This document shows positions 52,613 to 60,894 of a stretch of 64,000 bases of DNA, in pieces. The notes beneath the pieces are model-generated. The model did not search any database, had not been told where the DNA came from, and saw only the letters and a list, made by a program, of their open reading frames with translations. A program made the position numbers and the translations under genes. Position 1 is the stretch's first letter, and every line of letters begins with the position of its first letter. Source of the stretch: Solitalea lacus. Its GTDB lineage: Bacteria > Bacteroidota > Bacteroidia > Sphingobacteriales > Sphingobacteriaceae. The stretch is from contig NZ_CP091740.1 of the NCBI RefSeq assembly GCF_022014595.1, positions 3,088,200 through 3,152,199 of the forward strand, in the 5' to 3' direction.

Positions 52613-54659
52613 TAGCCATTAATATAATTGCATCGGCTGCTACATCTACTTCCCGGTCAGTTTCTACGTTTTCCTTCAGTAAATTTTGGCTGGCCAGTTG
52701 CTTTATGTTCACAACATTTTTGTTTGTATTAGTGGCAGACAAACTCAGTTTCTGCGTGACAGTCAATTTTTGCAGTTTTCTACATGCCTCAAGCAGCGTA
52801 TTGGCTGTTTGCTGGCCTTCCATGTATTTATTCCAGCTGAGGCTTGCGGGAGTTTTGTATATATTTTGTAACTGCTCCTGATTTTGTTGCAACTGTTTAA
52901 ACTCGGGCATTTCATTTACTCGGGCTTGCAGCTTGCTTTTTATTTCCGCCAGGTTATAACCTACATTCCAAGTTGTATAATCTGCCGGTTTAATTTCGTC
53001 GTAAGGGAGGGCGTTAAGCTTATTCCTTTCTCTTCTGTCATTAGTATAGTCCAGGTAATCGGGCAGTAATACATCGGGCGTTACACCCTTTAATTGAACC
53101 GAGGCGCCGCTAATGCGATAAAACTTTTGAACAGTCATCCAAAACTCGCCCCCCAGCGGATCGGTATACAGAAAGCCCCCATTAAAGTTGGGTACTTTTT
53201 CCACGATGGCCTGGCTGGTTTGAACAGTACCTTTGCCAAAGCTGGGTGATCCCACAATCAATGCCCGTTTATAATCCTGCATGGCCGAAGAAAATAATTC
53301 CGATGCCGATGCCGATCCACTGTTCACCATCACTACCAGGGGCCCGTCATAAATTGTTTTACCATCGGTATCAAGGTTAGAATCAATCTTTCCTTCTTTG
53401 TCTTTTATTTGTACTCTCGGTCCCATAGGAATGAAGTCTCCTATCATTTGCGAAACATCCATAAACGAACCGCCTTCATTGTTACGCAAATCAATGATAA
53501 TGCCTTCTACATTCTCAGCCTTCAGTTTTTTCACTTCCTTTCTTATATCCATGAAACAACTTCTTTCCCCGCTATAGAACATGGGCAATTTCAGGTAACC
53601 GATTTTTTTGCCCTCCTTTTCAATCAGCAGGCTACTGGCCCACTGCGGATCCTGAGGCAATTCGGCTCTTTGTAAGGTAACAGCCCGGGAACTGCCATCG
53701 GGTTTTCTGATGTGCAGTGTTACTTTGGTTCCTTCCTGTCCAAGAACGAGGTAAACAATTTCAGAAATTGTGTGACCAGCTACAGGTTCTTTCTTTCCAT
53801 TTTGTTCTACGGCCAGCAAAATATCGCCTGCGCCTATCTGCCCCGAAGCGGCTGCCGCCCCACCTGCAATTGTTGAAATTACTTTTACATATCCGTCCTC
53901 TTCTTTCAATGGCAGGCCTACGCCATAATAAGCCGCTTTCTCTCCTCCCATGGCAGATCTCCAGGCCTTCATTTCTTCTGCGGTGTTGTAAAATGAGTGT
54001 GGATCGGCCGAAAATGGTATCATCTTCAGGTATTGACCAGCAAACAGACTGTCGGGATAATGAGTACACTCGGCAAACTTCTTTTGCATGTTATCACGCA
54101 AAATTTTGCGTACTACCTGCTCTGCATCGGCCTTTCCCATTTCTTTTACCGGCATTTTTGCCAGGCGTTCAAGCGCCTGCCATTTCAACCACCTGTTCAA
54201 TTTCTCAATCTGTTCGGTTTTGTTAGCAGGAAAATTAAGTGAACCCGGCATTGGGTTCTGCCAGGTTTCTTCTTTGCTGAAACGAAAAGGTTTATTCAAA
54301 ATGGCATTACAAATGGCTTCCGATTCCAATACTCGTTTTCTGTAAATGGCTGCTGCCTGCAATTGAAACTGAGCAGGGGCGCCATTGAGCTCATCATCAA
54401 TCTGCAATCCGGCTTGCTGCAAAGCTGCAATATCGGGCTGCTGAAAAATGAGTTGATCTTTATCGAGCCAGCCCAAGTATTGTGTAAATAGTTTTAAGGC
54501 AAAGGAATCGTTGTACGAGCGTTGGCTGTAATGATTAGCCTTAAACACATTGGCTACACCATGAAACAGCTTGTCGAAATTATTTTCTTTCGGTTGAGCC
54601 GCCCCGGCAAAAGGCAACACCAAACCCAACACCCCCAGTATTTTTACTTTAATCTTCAT
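52587..54659 (-). CDS. S41-family C-terminal processing protease (Prc-like)
   Basis: 690 residues. Signal peptide 1-21 (PFAGAAQ), N-terminal helical domain, PDZ domain (about 245-320, DGYVKVISTIAGGAAAASGQIGAGDILLAV), and the S41 core with VNSGSASASELFSSAMQDYKRALIVGSPSFGKGTVQ. By comparison with Prc, Ser451 and Lys476 form the dyad. The C-terminal part (YNLAEIKSKLQARVNEMPEFKQLQQ) resembles the DUF3340 region of Prc. It cuts non-polar C-termini in the periplasm. It lies 103 bases after the DUF4369-TlpA gene and overlaps the subtilase gene. Confidence 0.92.
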   Translation of the reverse strand: MKIKVKILGVLGLVLPFAGAAQPKENNFDKLFHGVANVFKANHYSQRSYNDSFALKLFTQYLGWLDKDQLIFQQPDIAALQQAGLQIDDELNGAPAQFQLQAAAIYRKRVLESEAICNAILNKPFRFSKEETWQNPMPGSLNFPANKTEQIEKLNRWLKWQALERLAKMPVKEMGKADAEQVVRKILRDNMQKKFAECTHYPDSLFAGQYLKMIPFSADPHSFYNTAEEMKAWRSAMGGEKAAYYGVGLPLKEEDGYVKVISTIAGGAAAASGQIGAGDILLAVEQNGKKEPVAGHTISEIVYLVLGQEGTKVTLHIRKPDGSSRAVTLQRAELPQDPQWASSLLIEKEGKKIGYLKLPMFYSGERSCFMDIRKEVKKLKAENVEGIIIDLRNNEGGSFMDVSQMIGDFIPMGPRVQIKDKEGKIDSNLDTDGKTIYDGPLVVMVNSGSASASELFSSAMQDYKRALIVGSPSFGKGTVQTSQAIVEKVPNFNGGFLYTDPLGGEFWMTVQKFYRISGASVQLKGVTPDVLLPDYLDYTNDRRERNKLNALPYDEIKPADYTTWNVGYNLAEIKSKLQARVNEMPEFKQLQQNQEQLQNIYKTPASLSWNKYMEGQQTANTLLEACRKLQKLTVTQKLSLSATNTNKNVVNIKQLASQNLLKENVETDREVDVAADAIILMANENQNGKK

Positions 54660-54762
54660 TTGTTTAATTCGTGTTTATACTTCTTACATGCCTGCTCGCC
54701 TGGCAATTCCCTTCATTTATTATTCAACTCTTTCCCTATCATATAGCAACTTTAAGTGAGTG

Positions 54763-55962
54763 CTAACGGGCAAACAATTCCTTCAGTTTGGCAGCTAGTT
54801 CTTGCCTTGGCAAATTTTTGGCAATAATCTTTCCCTCAGGGTTAATCAGAAAGTTTTGAGGTACACTATTAACGTGATAAAGGTTAGCTACAGCTCCATC
54901 GGTAGTTACCACCTGCGGCCAGCTAAGCTTATCATCCACAATGGCTTTTTTCCAGGCTTTTACCTGCGACTTGCTATCGATGGATACACTTAGGATGGTA
55001 AAACCTTTGTCTTTGTATTGCTCATAGAGTTTGCGCACATGTGGATTTTCGGCCCTACAGGGTCCGCACCAACTGGCCCAGAAATCAACCAATACATATT
55101 TTCCTCTGAATGACTCGAGTGAAACCATTGTGTTGGTGGTATCGGGCAATGAAAATACCGGTGCAACTACATCAGAGGCTGTTTTGGAAGCAATATCCAG
55201 CAGTCGTGTAAATGGCTTTGCAAGTGGCATTTGCTTTACATCATTCGATAAAGATTCATATAAGGCCTTAACTGTCTGATAATCGTCAACCCGATCACCG
55301 GCATAAATTTTTAGTACCCAAAGCGAGAGTGGTGAACCTGGATTTTTTCTAATATAGGGTATCAGGATATTTTCATTCAGATGTTTGCTCAACAATATAT
55401 ATTCGTTGTCAATCTTTTTTACCTGTATTGAATCCTTTTCTCTGTCAGCAGCCGTGTAGCCTACCGGCTGCGGCTTGGCCTGTAACCGCAAGGAAGCCTC
55501 TCGATAGTCATGCACCATAGTTTGCCCGCTATCCTTTGTCAATTGCTGCTGCTTTGCCAGGTACACGTAATCCTTTTGCCATTTTGCACCCGATCCCGAA
55601 GCCTGCATATTTGCAAACTGACCGATGGACTGCAGCACAATCTCACCTGGATTAATGTACAGTTCAGTCATTTCACCTTTTTTCGGGTATTTTACCCGGC
55701 CGTACTCATTGGGCGCATGAAGAATGTTTATCCATGTCAATTGAGGTTCTGTTATCTGACCTGCAAAACTGTACTTCCCTTCAATAGGCTTTACAGTATC
55801 GCTCTTAAGCCCGTTGGCGGTACGATAACGGAGTACAATTTTGTCCACATCGGCAATACCACTAACACTTCCTTTGATTTGAAATGATCCTGCAAACTGC
55901 CCGTAACTTGAAACAGCTGTCAGAAGAATCGCAATGCACTGAAATAATATTTTCTTAAACAT
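54763..55962 (-). CDS. DUF4369-TlpA disulfide reductase
   Basis: 399 residues from ATG 55962 (an in-frame GTG at 55995 is ignored). Signal peptide MFKKILFQCIAILLTAVSSYGQ, DUF4369-like beta domain (about 25-120), helical linker and a TlpA thioredoxin domain with WASWCGPCRAEN (Cys299, Cys302). The conserved Pro loop is SVPQNFLINPEG. It should reduce or exchange disulfides in the periplasm. Unlike the relative at 4763-5896, both Cys are present. It follows the DUF6263 gene by 65 bases. Confidence 0.92.
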   Translation of the reverse strand: MFKKILFQCIAILLTAVSSYGQFAGSFQIKGSVSGIADVDKIVLRYRTANGLKSDTVKPIEGKYSFAGQITEPQLTWINILHAPNEYGRVKYPKKGEMTELYINPGEIVLQSIGQFANMQASGSGAKWQKDYVYLAKQQQLTKDSGQTMVHDYREASLRLQAKPQPVGYTAADREKDSIQVKKIDNEYILLSKHLNENILIPYIRKNPGSPLSLWVLKIYAGDRVDDYQTVKALYESLSNDVKQMPLAKPFTRLLDIASKTASDVVAPVFSLPDTTNTMVSLESFRGKYVLVDFWASWCGPCRAENPHVRKLYEQYKDKGFTILSVSIDSKSQVKAWKKAIVDDKLSWPQVVTTDGAVANLYHVNSVPQNFLINPEGKIIAKNLPRQELAAKLKELFAR

Positions 55963-56027
55963 ATCTTGTCGCTTTATACTGAGCCGGCAATACACATACC
56001 GTTGCTACAGATGTAAACATTAGCAGT

Positions 56028-56930
56028 CTATACTTTTTTCACCGTTAAGATTGTAATGGTATTCGTTTCAGTGTTTTGCTTACCCTGATCGTTAACCATT
56101 TGTCTTAAGCCTTTTTCATCAAACCTGCTCTCTATCAGTAAACCGGTAGCCTGGTCAACGGTTTTCTTACCGGTTGCGGAGGTCTTTGAATCGATAGCCA
56201 TACCATCGCCACCATCTGGGCTACCAGCCACCGTAACGGTTTGATCGATAGTAATAAAAAGTTTAGACGCTTCTATCTTCGTAATCGAAGAATGTCGCGA
56301 AACCTTTGTTTCCATACCCCCATTTGTATTGTTGTTGTTTTGATCCCACTTATATCCAACTTCCAATTTTGCATCGGCAGGAAGATCGCCACCAAAAATT
56401 TTGGGAGCAAACACACGCAGGGCGTCTTCATTGAAGAAGAAAAGTCCAACCGCAGGGCCTCCCTGGCTTCGTTGCGGTTCAATACCGGGATCCTCATCTA
56501 CACTCACCATTTTTTTAGTAGTAGCATCAAACGTAAACACCAACGATTTTCCCACCACTTCTTTTACAGCTTCGCCCATTTCACCATCGAGGTCTTCGGG
56601 CTTACCCGAGTCGAATTGCACAAGTTCAGCACCCGTTCCTGCAGGGGGAATCGCTTTAAAAACCAGAGACATGTAAGTGGCTTTTATCTGGTACAGGTTA
56701 TTATTGACCGAAATAATTTCGTAAACAGTACCCAGTATATTTTCCGTGGACATGACCACTGCACTATCAGGATTGTCACCGCTTATGCGGGCTGTAGCAT
56801 TCGTTTTATACTCTACCAGGTACTTATCACCCTTTTTCAGGTGTAAAGGCAGACCCGTTTGAGCTTGGCTAGAATAGGCAAGGCAGGTAGACAGCGTTAC
56901 AATTGTGATTATCATCAGTTTCTTAAACAT
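56028..56930 (-). CDS. DUF6263 exported protein
   Basis: 300 residues. Signal peptide 1-23 (AYSSQAQ), then LHLKKGDKYLVEYKTNATARISGD and a mostly beta-rich body (EIISVNNNLYQIKATYMSLVFKA, KLEVGYKWDQNNNNTNGG, SSITKIEASKLFITIDQTVTV, SKTSATGKKTVDQATGLLIESRFDEKG), typical of DUF6263. No catalytic motif. Between a TlpA gene and a DUF4369-TlpA gene, it may be a binding partner of the redox proteins (inference). Confidence 0.72.
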   Translation of the reverse strand: MFKKLMIITIVTLSTCLAYSSQAQTGLPLHLKKGDKYLVEYKTNATARISGDNPDSAVVMSTENILGTVYEIISVNNNLYQIKATYMSLVFKAIPPAGTGAELVQFDSGKPEDLDGEMGEAVKEVVGKSLVFTFDATTKKMVSVDEDPGIEPQRSQGGPAVGLFFFNEDALRVFAPKIFGGDLPADAKLEVGYKWDQNNNNTNGGMETKVSRHSSITKIEASKLFITIDQTVTVAGSPDGGDGMAIDSKTSATGKKTVDQATGLLIESRFDEKGLRQMVNDQGKQNTETNTITILTVKKV

Positions 56931-57019
56931 GGATCAATAATTTGAATAATTAAAAAATTAGCTAATTGTAAAAAACTTGGAAGAGGATACCCCCTTGCCG
57001 TTCCGCTTAATCAACGGGG

Positions 57020-57065
57020 TAAAAAAATACCTGCAAACGAGAGCTTATCTTCGATTTACAGGCAT
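57020..57065 (-). terminator. Terminator or attenuator inside the accessory cluster
   Basis: On the minus strand CCTGTAAA (57062-57055) pairs with TTTGCAGG (57037-57030; one wobble pair) and is followed by seven T's (57027-57021). It lies between the TlpA gene and the DUF6263 gene. Confidence 0.65.
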
Positions 57066-57080
57066 TTTTACTGGGCATTC

Positions 57081-58382
57081 TTATTTTGAGCCTTTGGCAA
57101 TTTCTGCCTTAATATCTTTAATAAGATCGTCAGAAAAACTTGTTTGACGCAATACAATGTTTCCTTTCTTATCAACTACCATGTGTGTAGGAAAACCTAC
57201 TACGCCATATTTACCGGCAATTGAGTTCGCTCCGGGAATACAACGGTATTTAAATGCCATTTTTTCAAAAAACTTTTCAACATCTTCTTTCTTGTCCAAA
57301 CAAATAGAAATAAACTCTACATTCTTATTGTCTTTGTATTCATCAACCAGCTTATTCAACTCGGGCATTTCCATTACACAGGGTTTACACTGAATAAACC
57401 AAAAATTGAGTACTACCACTTTTTTACCCGCAAAAGATGAAAGCTCTACCTCTTTACCATTAATATCTGTTGCTTTAAAGTTAAAAGCTTTTGCCTTTTC
57501 TGTTTTTGACGCATTTTCTCCCTTAAACTCAGCAGGTTTACCGCCGCCAGCCGCTTTCTCGCCAGGCTGTGCTAAACGAGCCGTTGCGGACATTTCACCG
57601 CCGCCGCCAATATCACTACCTTCATCTCCTCCCACTGAAGCCTCCCTGATATTGGTTCTTGTCTCTCCACCACCGTTTCGCTTACGTTCTTCCATGGTCG
57701 CTTTCCGGTAAACCATGGCTCGTATCACTTCATCTTCATCAATATATAAGTCCGATTCAAAAAGGGCACTGCGTTGATATTTATGTACCACCGGATTCAT
57801 TTTACCATCAATTTCCAGCGGAATCAGGTTGCCTTTCTCATCAAATATGGCAACACGGCCTATGTTGATAGATGTCATAGCCACTTCCGATTGGTTAACC
57901 TTTTTCAACCCTTTCAAAAAGTCGGCTGCTTTAAGATTCGGATCAAACTTAATGGCCATACTCGATTCCGGATCATCAATAGAACCTTCACTTGAATAAG
58001 TTTTCCGTTTCTGTAAGGCTTCTGTCACTCCTTTTAACTGCATCTGCTCTTCGATTGTGGCCTTACGCACCAGCATGGCTACCACTTTGTTAGGATCGGC
58101 AGCATTGGCATAAGGTATCACCACATAATCCTTTTCGGGCCTTGAAGCGTATTGCATAAACTGCTCAAAGCTAAGTGTAGTACCATCTTCGAGGTAAAGA
58201 CCTTTTCCTTGAGAAGGATCGAAACTCTTAGCCTGATCAGGGCTCAGTTTAAAAGGATTGAGTGCCACCATATTTTTTAATACCTCCACTTTTACAACGG
58301 GATTGGTTTGTGCCTTACCATGTTGCTGTACTGCTGTGAGTAACAAAACAGTAAGAAGGAATGCTAATGTTTTACGTTTCAT
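57081..58382 (-). CDS. TlpA-like thiol protein with a duplicated novel N-terminal domain
   Basis: 433 residues from ATG 58382 (an in-frame TTG at 58415 is ignored). Signal peptide ends at HGKAQ (about 24). Two related blocks precede the redox domain: NKVVAMLVRKATIEEQMQL (about 98-116) and DEVIRAMVYRKATMEERKRN (about 217-236), so residues 30-240 look duplicated. A Gly/Glu-rich linker (about 237-297) leads to a TlpA domain with FWFIQCKPCVMEMP (Cys332, Cys335) and GFPTHMVVD. First intact gene downstream of SusD. Confidence 0.85.
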   Translation of the reverse strand: MKRKTLAFLLTVLLLTAVQQHGKAQTNPVVKVEVLKNMVALNPFKLSPDQAKSFDPSQGKGLYLEDGTTLSFEQFMQYASRPEKDYVVIPYANAADPNKVVAMLVRKATIEEQMQLKGVTEALQKRKTYSSEGSIDDPESSMAIKFDPNLKAADFLKGLKKVNQSEVAMTSINIGRVAIFDEKGNLIPLEIDGKMNPVVHKYQRSALFESDLYIDEDEVIRAMVYRKATMEERKRNGGGETRTNIREASVGGDEGSDIGGGGEMSATARLAQPGEKAAGGGKPAEFKGENASKTEKAKAFNFKATDINGKEVELSSFAGKKVVVLNFWFIQCKPCVMEMPELNKLVDEYKDNKNVEFISICLDKKEDVEKFFEKMAFKYRCIPGANSIAGKYGVVGFPTHMVVDKKGNIVLRQTSFSDDLIKDIKAEIAKGSK

Positions 58383-58516
58383 ATTCAAGTTTTTTTTATT
58401 ATTACAAATAGGCAAGAATTAATTAACCATAAAGTAATCTTACCTAATACTAGAAAGACGATTTAATTAATGTTAACTACTACCGACATTTACTTTTTTT
58501 CATTTATTAGATTAAA

Positions 58517-58870
58517 AAAAAGAGGCTGTCCAAAAAAAAGGGTGACCTTTGTTTTTAAGCTGCTGACCAAAAACGTGCTGTGCTTGGATTTTGATCACGC
58601 GGACAGGGTGATGGTGAGTTTTAGAGCCTATAACTTATGTATCGTTGTTGTACCTATAACACGATTTCTGATAGGCTTGTCAACAGGGCATGGTTTCCCC
58701 TGAGAAGGGCCTTTTAGCTAGTTTTCTCAGGTTGTGGCAAGGGCCATCAAAGCCAAACTCAAGATTGACTTTTGCTAAACCTTTTCATGGTAAATCGGTC
58801 CGGTTGTTGGATTTTAGTTGTCCGAATACGGCTTCTACTTCCTCCGGCCGTTTACTGTGGTGCATCAGTT
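58517..58870 (-). pseudogene. IS1182-type transposase C-terminal remnant
   Basis: On the minus strand, from about 58870: HSKRPEEVEAVFGQLKSNNRTDLP, stop, KGLAKVNLEFGFDGPCHNLRKLAK. This matches the C-terminus of IS1182-type transposases, with an in-frame stop. The sequence GAGGCTGTCC near 58522 is typical of the IS1182 end. The N-terminal part is gone, cut off where the IS3 fragment begins. Confidence 0.75.
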
Positions 58871-59261
58871 ACTTGTTCTTCTCGATGGAGCCGTTCCATA
58901 CGAAAGTATGCCGATTTGAGGTCGATTCAATCTTGGATAAGTTCTTTAAGATATTGAAAAAGCACGGCCTGCTTATTTTACCCAAGCGACAGTATGTGCA
59001 AACTACTTTTTCCAAACACTGGCTGCGCAAATACCCCAATCTGTTAAAAAACCGTTCGGTGGAGCACCCTGATCAAGTGTGGGTGAGTGACATTATTGCA
59101 GTGCCGAATACGTCAGCTTGGCCCAGGAGCATCGCATTCAATTGAGCATGACCGAACAGTCGGATCCGTATGAAAACGCATTGGCCGAACGGATGAGCCG
59201 AACGTTGAAAGAAGAATTAGGCTTGGGCAAAGTGTTGAAGTCAAGACTGCATGCAAAATTA

Positions 59262-60724
59262 TCCCAAAAAAGTCATTAGCCTCAATTTCTAATGACCGCC
59301 ATTAGAAATTAAGAGTGTTAACTTGTTGATAACTATTGGTTTTATACCAATGTAAATTGGAGGAAATTGCAGTAAGTAAACCTTATTTGAACTTGGACCT
59401 GAAAATTGACTTTACAGACAAAGAAATAACTCCTTGGTCGGGTATTATTTTGATGAAAAAAATGTTGGACAGGATGGATTTTGAAGCTGCATTGGATCAG
59501 TTGCCATTGCCTGCCCCAGGGTCAAACCGGGGGTATTCTCCGCATCAACTCATCCAACAGTTTATGACCAGTATATGGTGTGGGGCCAACAAGTTTGAAC
59601 ATTGCGAGGTAACGCGCCATGATGCGGTCATGAAACAATGCTGGGGTTTCAAACAAATGGCAGGCAGTAAAGCCATCCAGCGCTTTTTTAATAAACATAC
59701 CCTGGCCACCAACCAGCAGATCTTCACCCCTTTATACCAATGGTTTTTTGGCAATCTGCAGTATGATAATTACACGCTGGATGTCGACTCCACCATCCTT
59801 ACCCGATACGGCGGGCAACAGGGTAGTAAAAAAGGATACAACCCCCTTAAGCCAGGCCGCAACAGTCATCATCCTTTAATCGCCTTTATAGAGGAAACAA
59901 AAATGGTCGCCAACTTTTGGCTGCGAAGCGGCGACAGCTATACGAGCAATAATTTTCAGGGCTTTTTAGCCGATACGATAGAAAAACTAAACGGTAAAAA
60001 AATAGGCTTATTCAGGGCCGACAGTGGATTTTACGGTAAAGAAGTATTTGAGTATCTGGAGCAAAGTCCACAAGTGGGCAACTACATCATTGCCGCCCGG
60101 CAGTACAAACCGATCCAACAAAAACTCGCCGCACAACACCTGTAGGTAAAAGTTACTGCTGGTATCGAAGTGGCCGAAAGCACTTATCAAAGTCCCCTGT
60201 GGGATCAACCCAGAAGGCTGGTCATGGTCCGCCAGCAAATCAGTGAACGCCCCTGTGCAACGGGCAAAACGCTGAAACTATTTGAAGACGAGGGCATTTA
60301 TAAAAATTACCGCTACAGTTGTTTTGTCACCGATTTAACCCTGCCGGCACTTCAGGTGTGGAATCTGTACCGGCAAAGGGCCAATTGCGAAAACCAGATC
60401 AAAGAACTGAAATACGATTTTGGGGCAGACAGCTTCAATCTTAAAAACTTTGATGCCACCGAAGCGGCCCTGAACTGGGTGATGATGGCCTATAACTTCA
60501 TCAGCCTTTTCAGGCAGGTCGTGCTTAATACCCAAGTAGAACAACGCCTGAAACATTACGCTACAAGGTGTTTGCCATTGGCGGGTATATGGTAAAAAAC
60601 GGCAGCCAGAAAATCCTAAAACTGTCGCTGGCCATGAAACGAAGAGAATGGTTTACCGGCCTATGGAATTGTAATAAAACATTTGACTTGACAAAAACTT
60701 AAATCCCTAATGACTTTTTTGGGA
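59262..60724 (+). mobile_element. IS1380-type insertion sequence, defective
   Basis: Perfect 19-bp inverted repeats (59261-59279 and 60707-60725; the outermost base may belong to the target). Removing it with one copy of TTA (59259-59261, 60725-60727) rebuilds the IS3 reading frame HAKLLLQEAV exactly, which fixes the ends and a 3-bp target duplication. Contains one damaged transposase gene. Confidence 0.9.
59336..60702 (+). pseudogene. IS1380-family transposase with two lesions
   Basis: The first part (YLNLDLKIDFTDKEITPWSGIILMKKMLDRM, TLDVDSTILTRYGGQQGSKKGYNP, GLFRADSGFYGKEVFEYLEQ) ends at an in-frame TAG (60143-60145). The same frame continues with YKNYRYSCFVTDL and VWNLYRQRANCENQIKELKYDFGADSF. 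Near 60550 a base is missing and VFAIGGYMVKNGSQKILKLSLAMKRREWFTGLW follows in another frame. Catalytic motifs are present, but both lesions must be bypassed for activity. Confidence 0.85.
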
Positions 60725-60894
60725 TTATTGTTGCAGGAAGCGGTCGACCTGTATAATTATCGGCCGCATTTATCTTTGCAGATGAAAACACCTCAGCGTG
60801 TCTATAAAGAAAAATCCCAGCCTCTTTTGAAACTGGGATAAGTATTAAAAACCGTCAACTTATTTCAGGACGATTCAAACCTAGTAAGCAATTA

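Larger units (their letters stand above)
58871..60878 (+). pseudogene. IS3-family OrfB remnant, deleted and split by an IS1380 element
   Basis: Start region ILDKFFKILKKHGLLILPKRQYVQTTFSKHWLRKYPNLLKNRSVEHPDQVWVSDI (about 58930-59095) is typical IS3 OrfB. It jumps directly to EYVSLAQEHRIQLSMTEQSDPYENALAERMSRTLKEELGLG (about 59105-59225), so about 60 residues of the catalytic core are deleted. At 59261 an IS1380 element interrupts it; the end LLLQEAVDLYNYRPHLSLQMKTPQRVYKEKSQPLLKLG resumes at 60728 and stops at 60841, followed by an IS3-type end near 60850-60878. Confidence 0.85.

Noticed and set aside
53717-54226. 169-residue plus-strand frame opposite the S41 protease
   Set aside because: Antisense to a strongly conserved enzyme; composition is that of a shadow frame.
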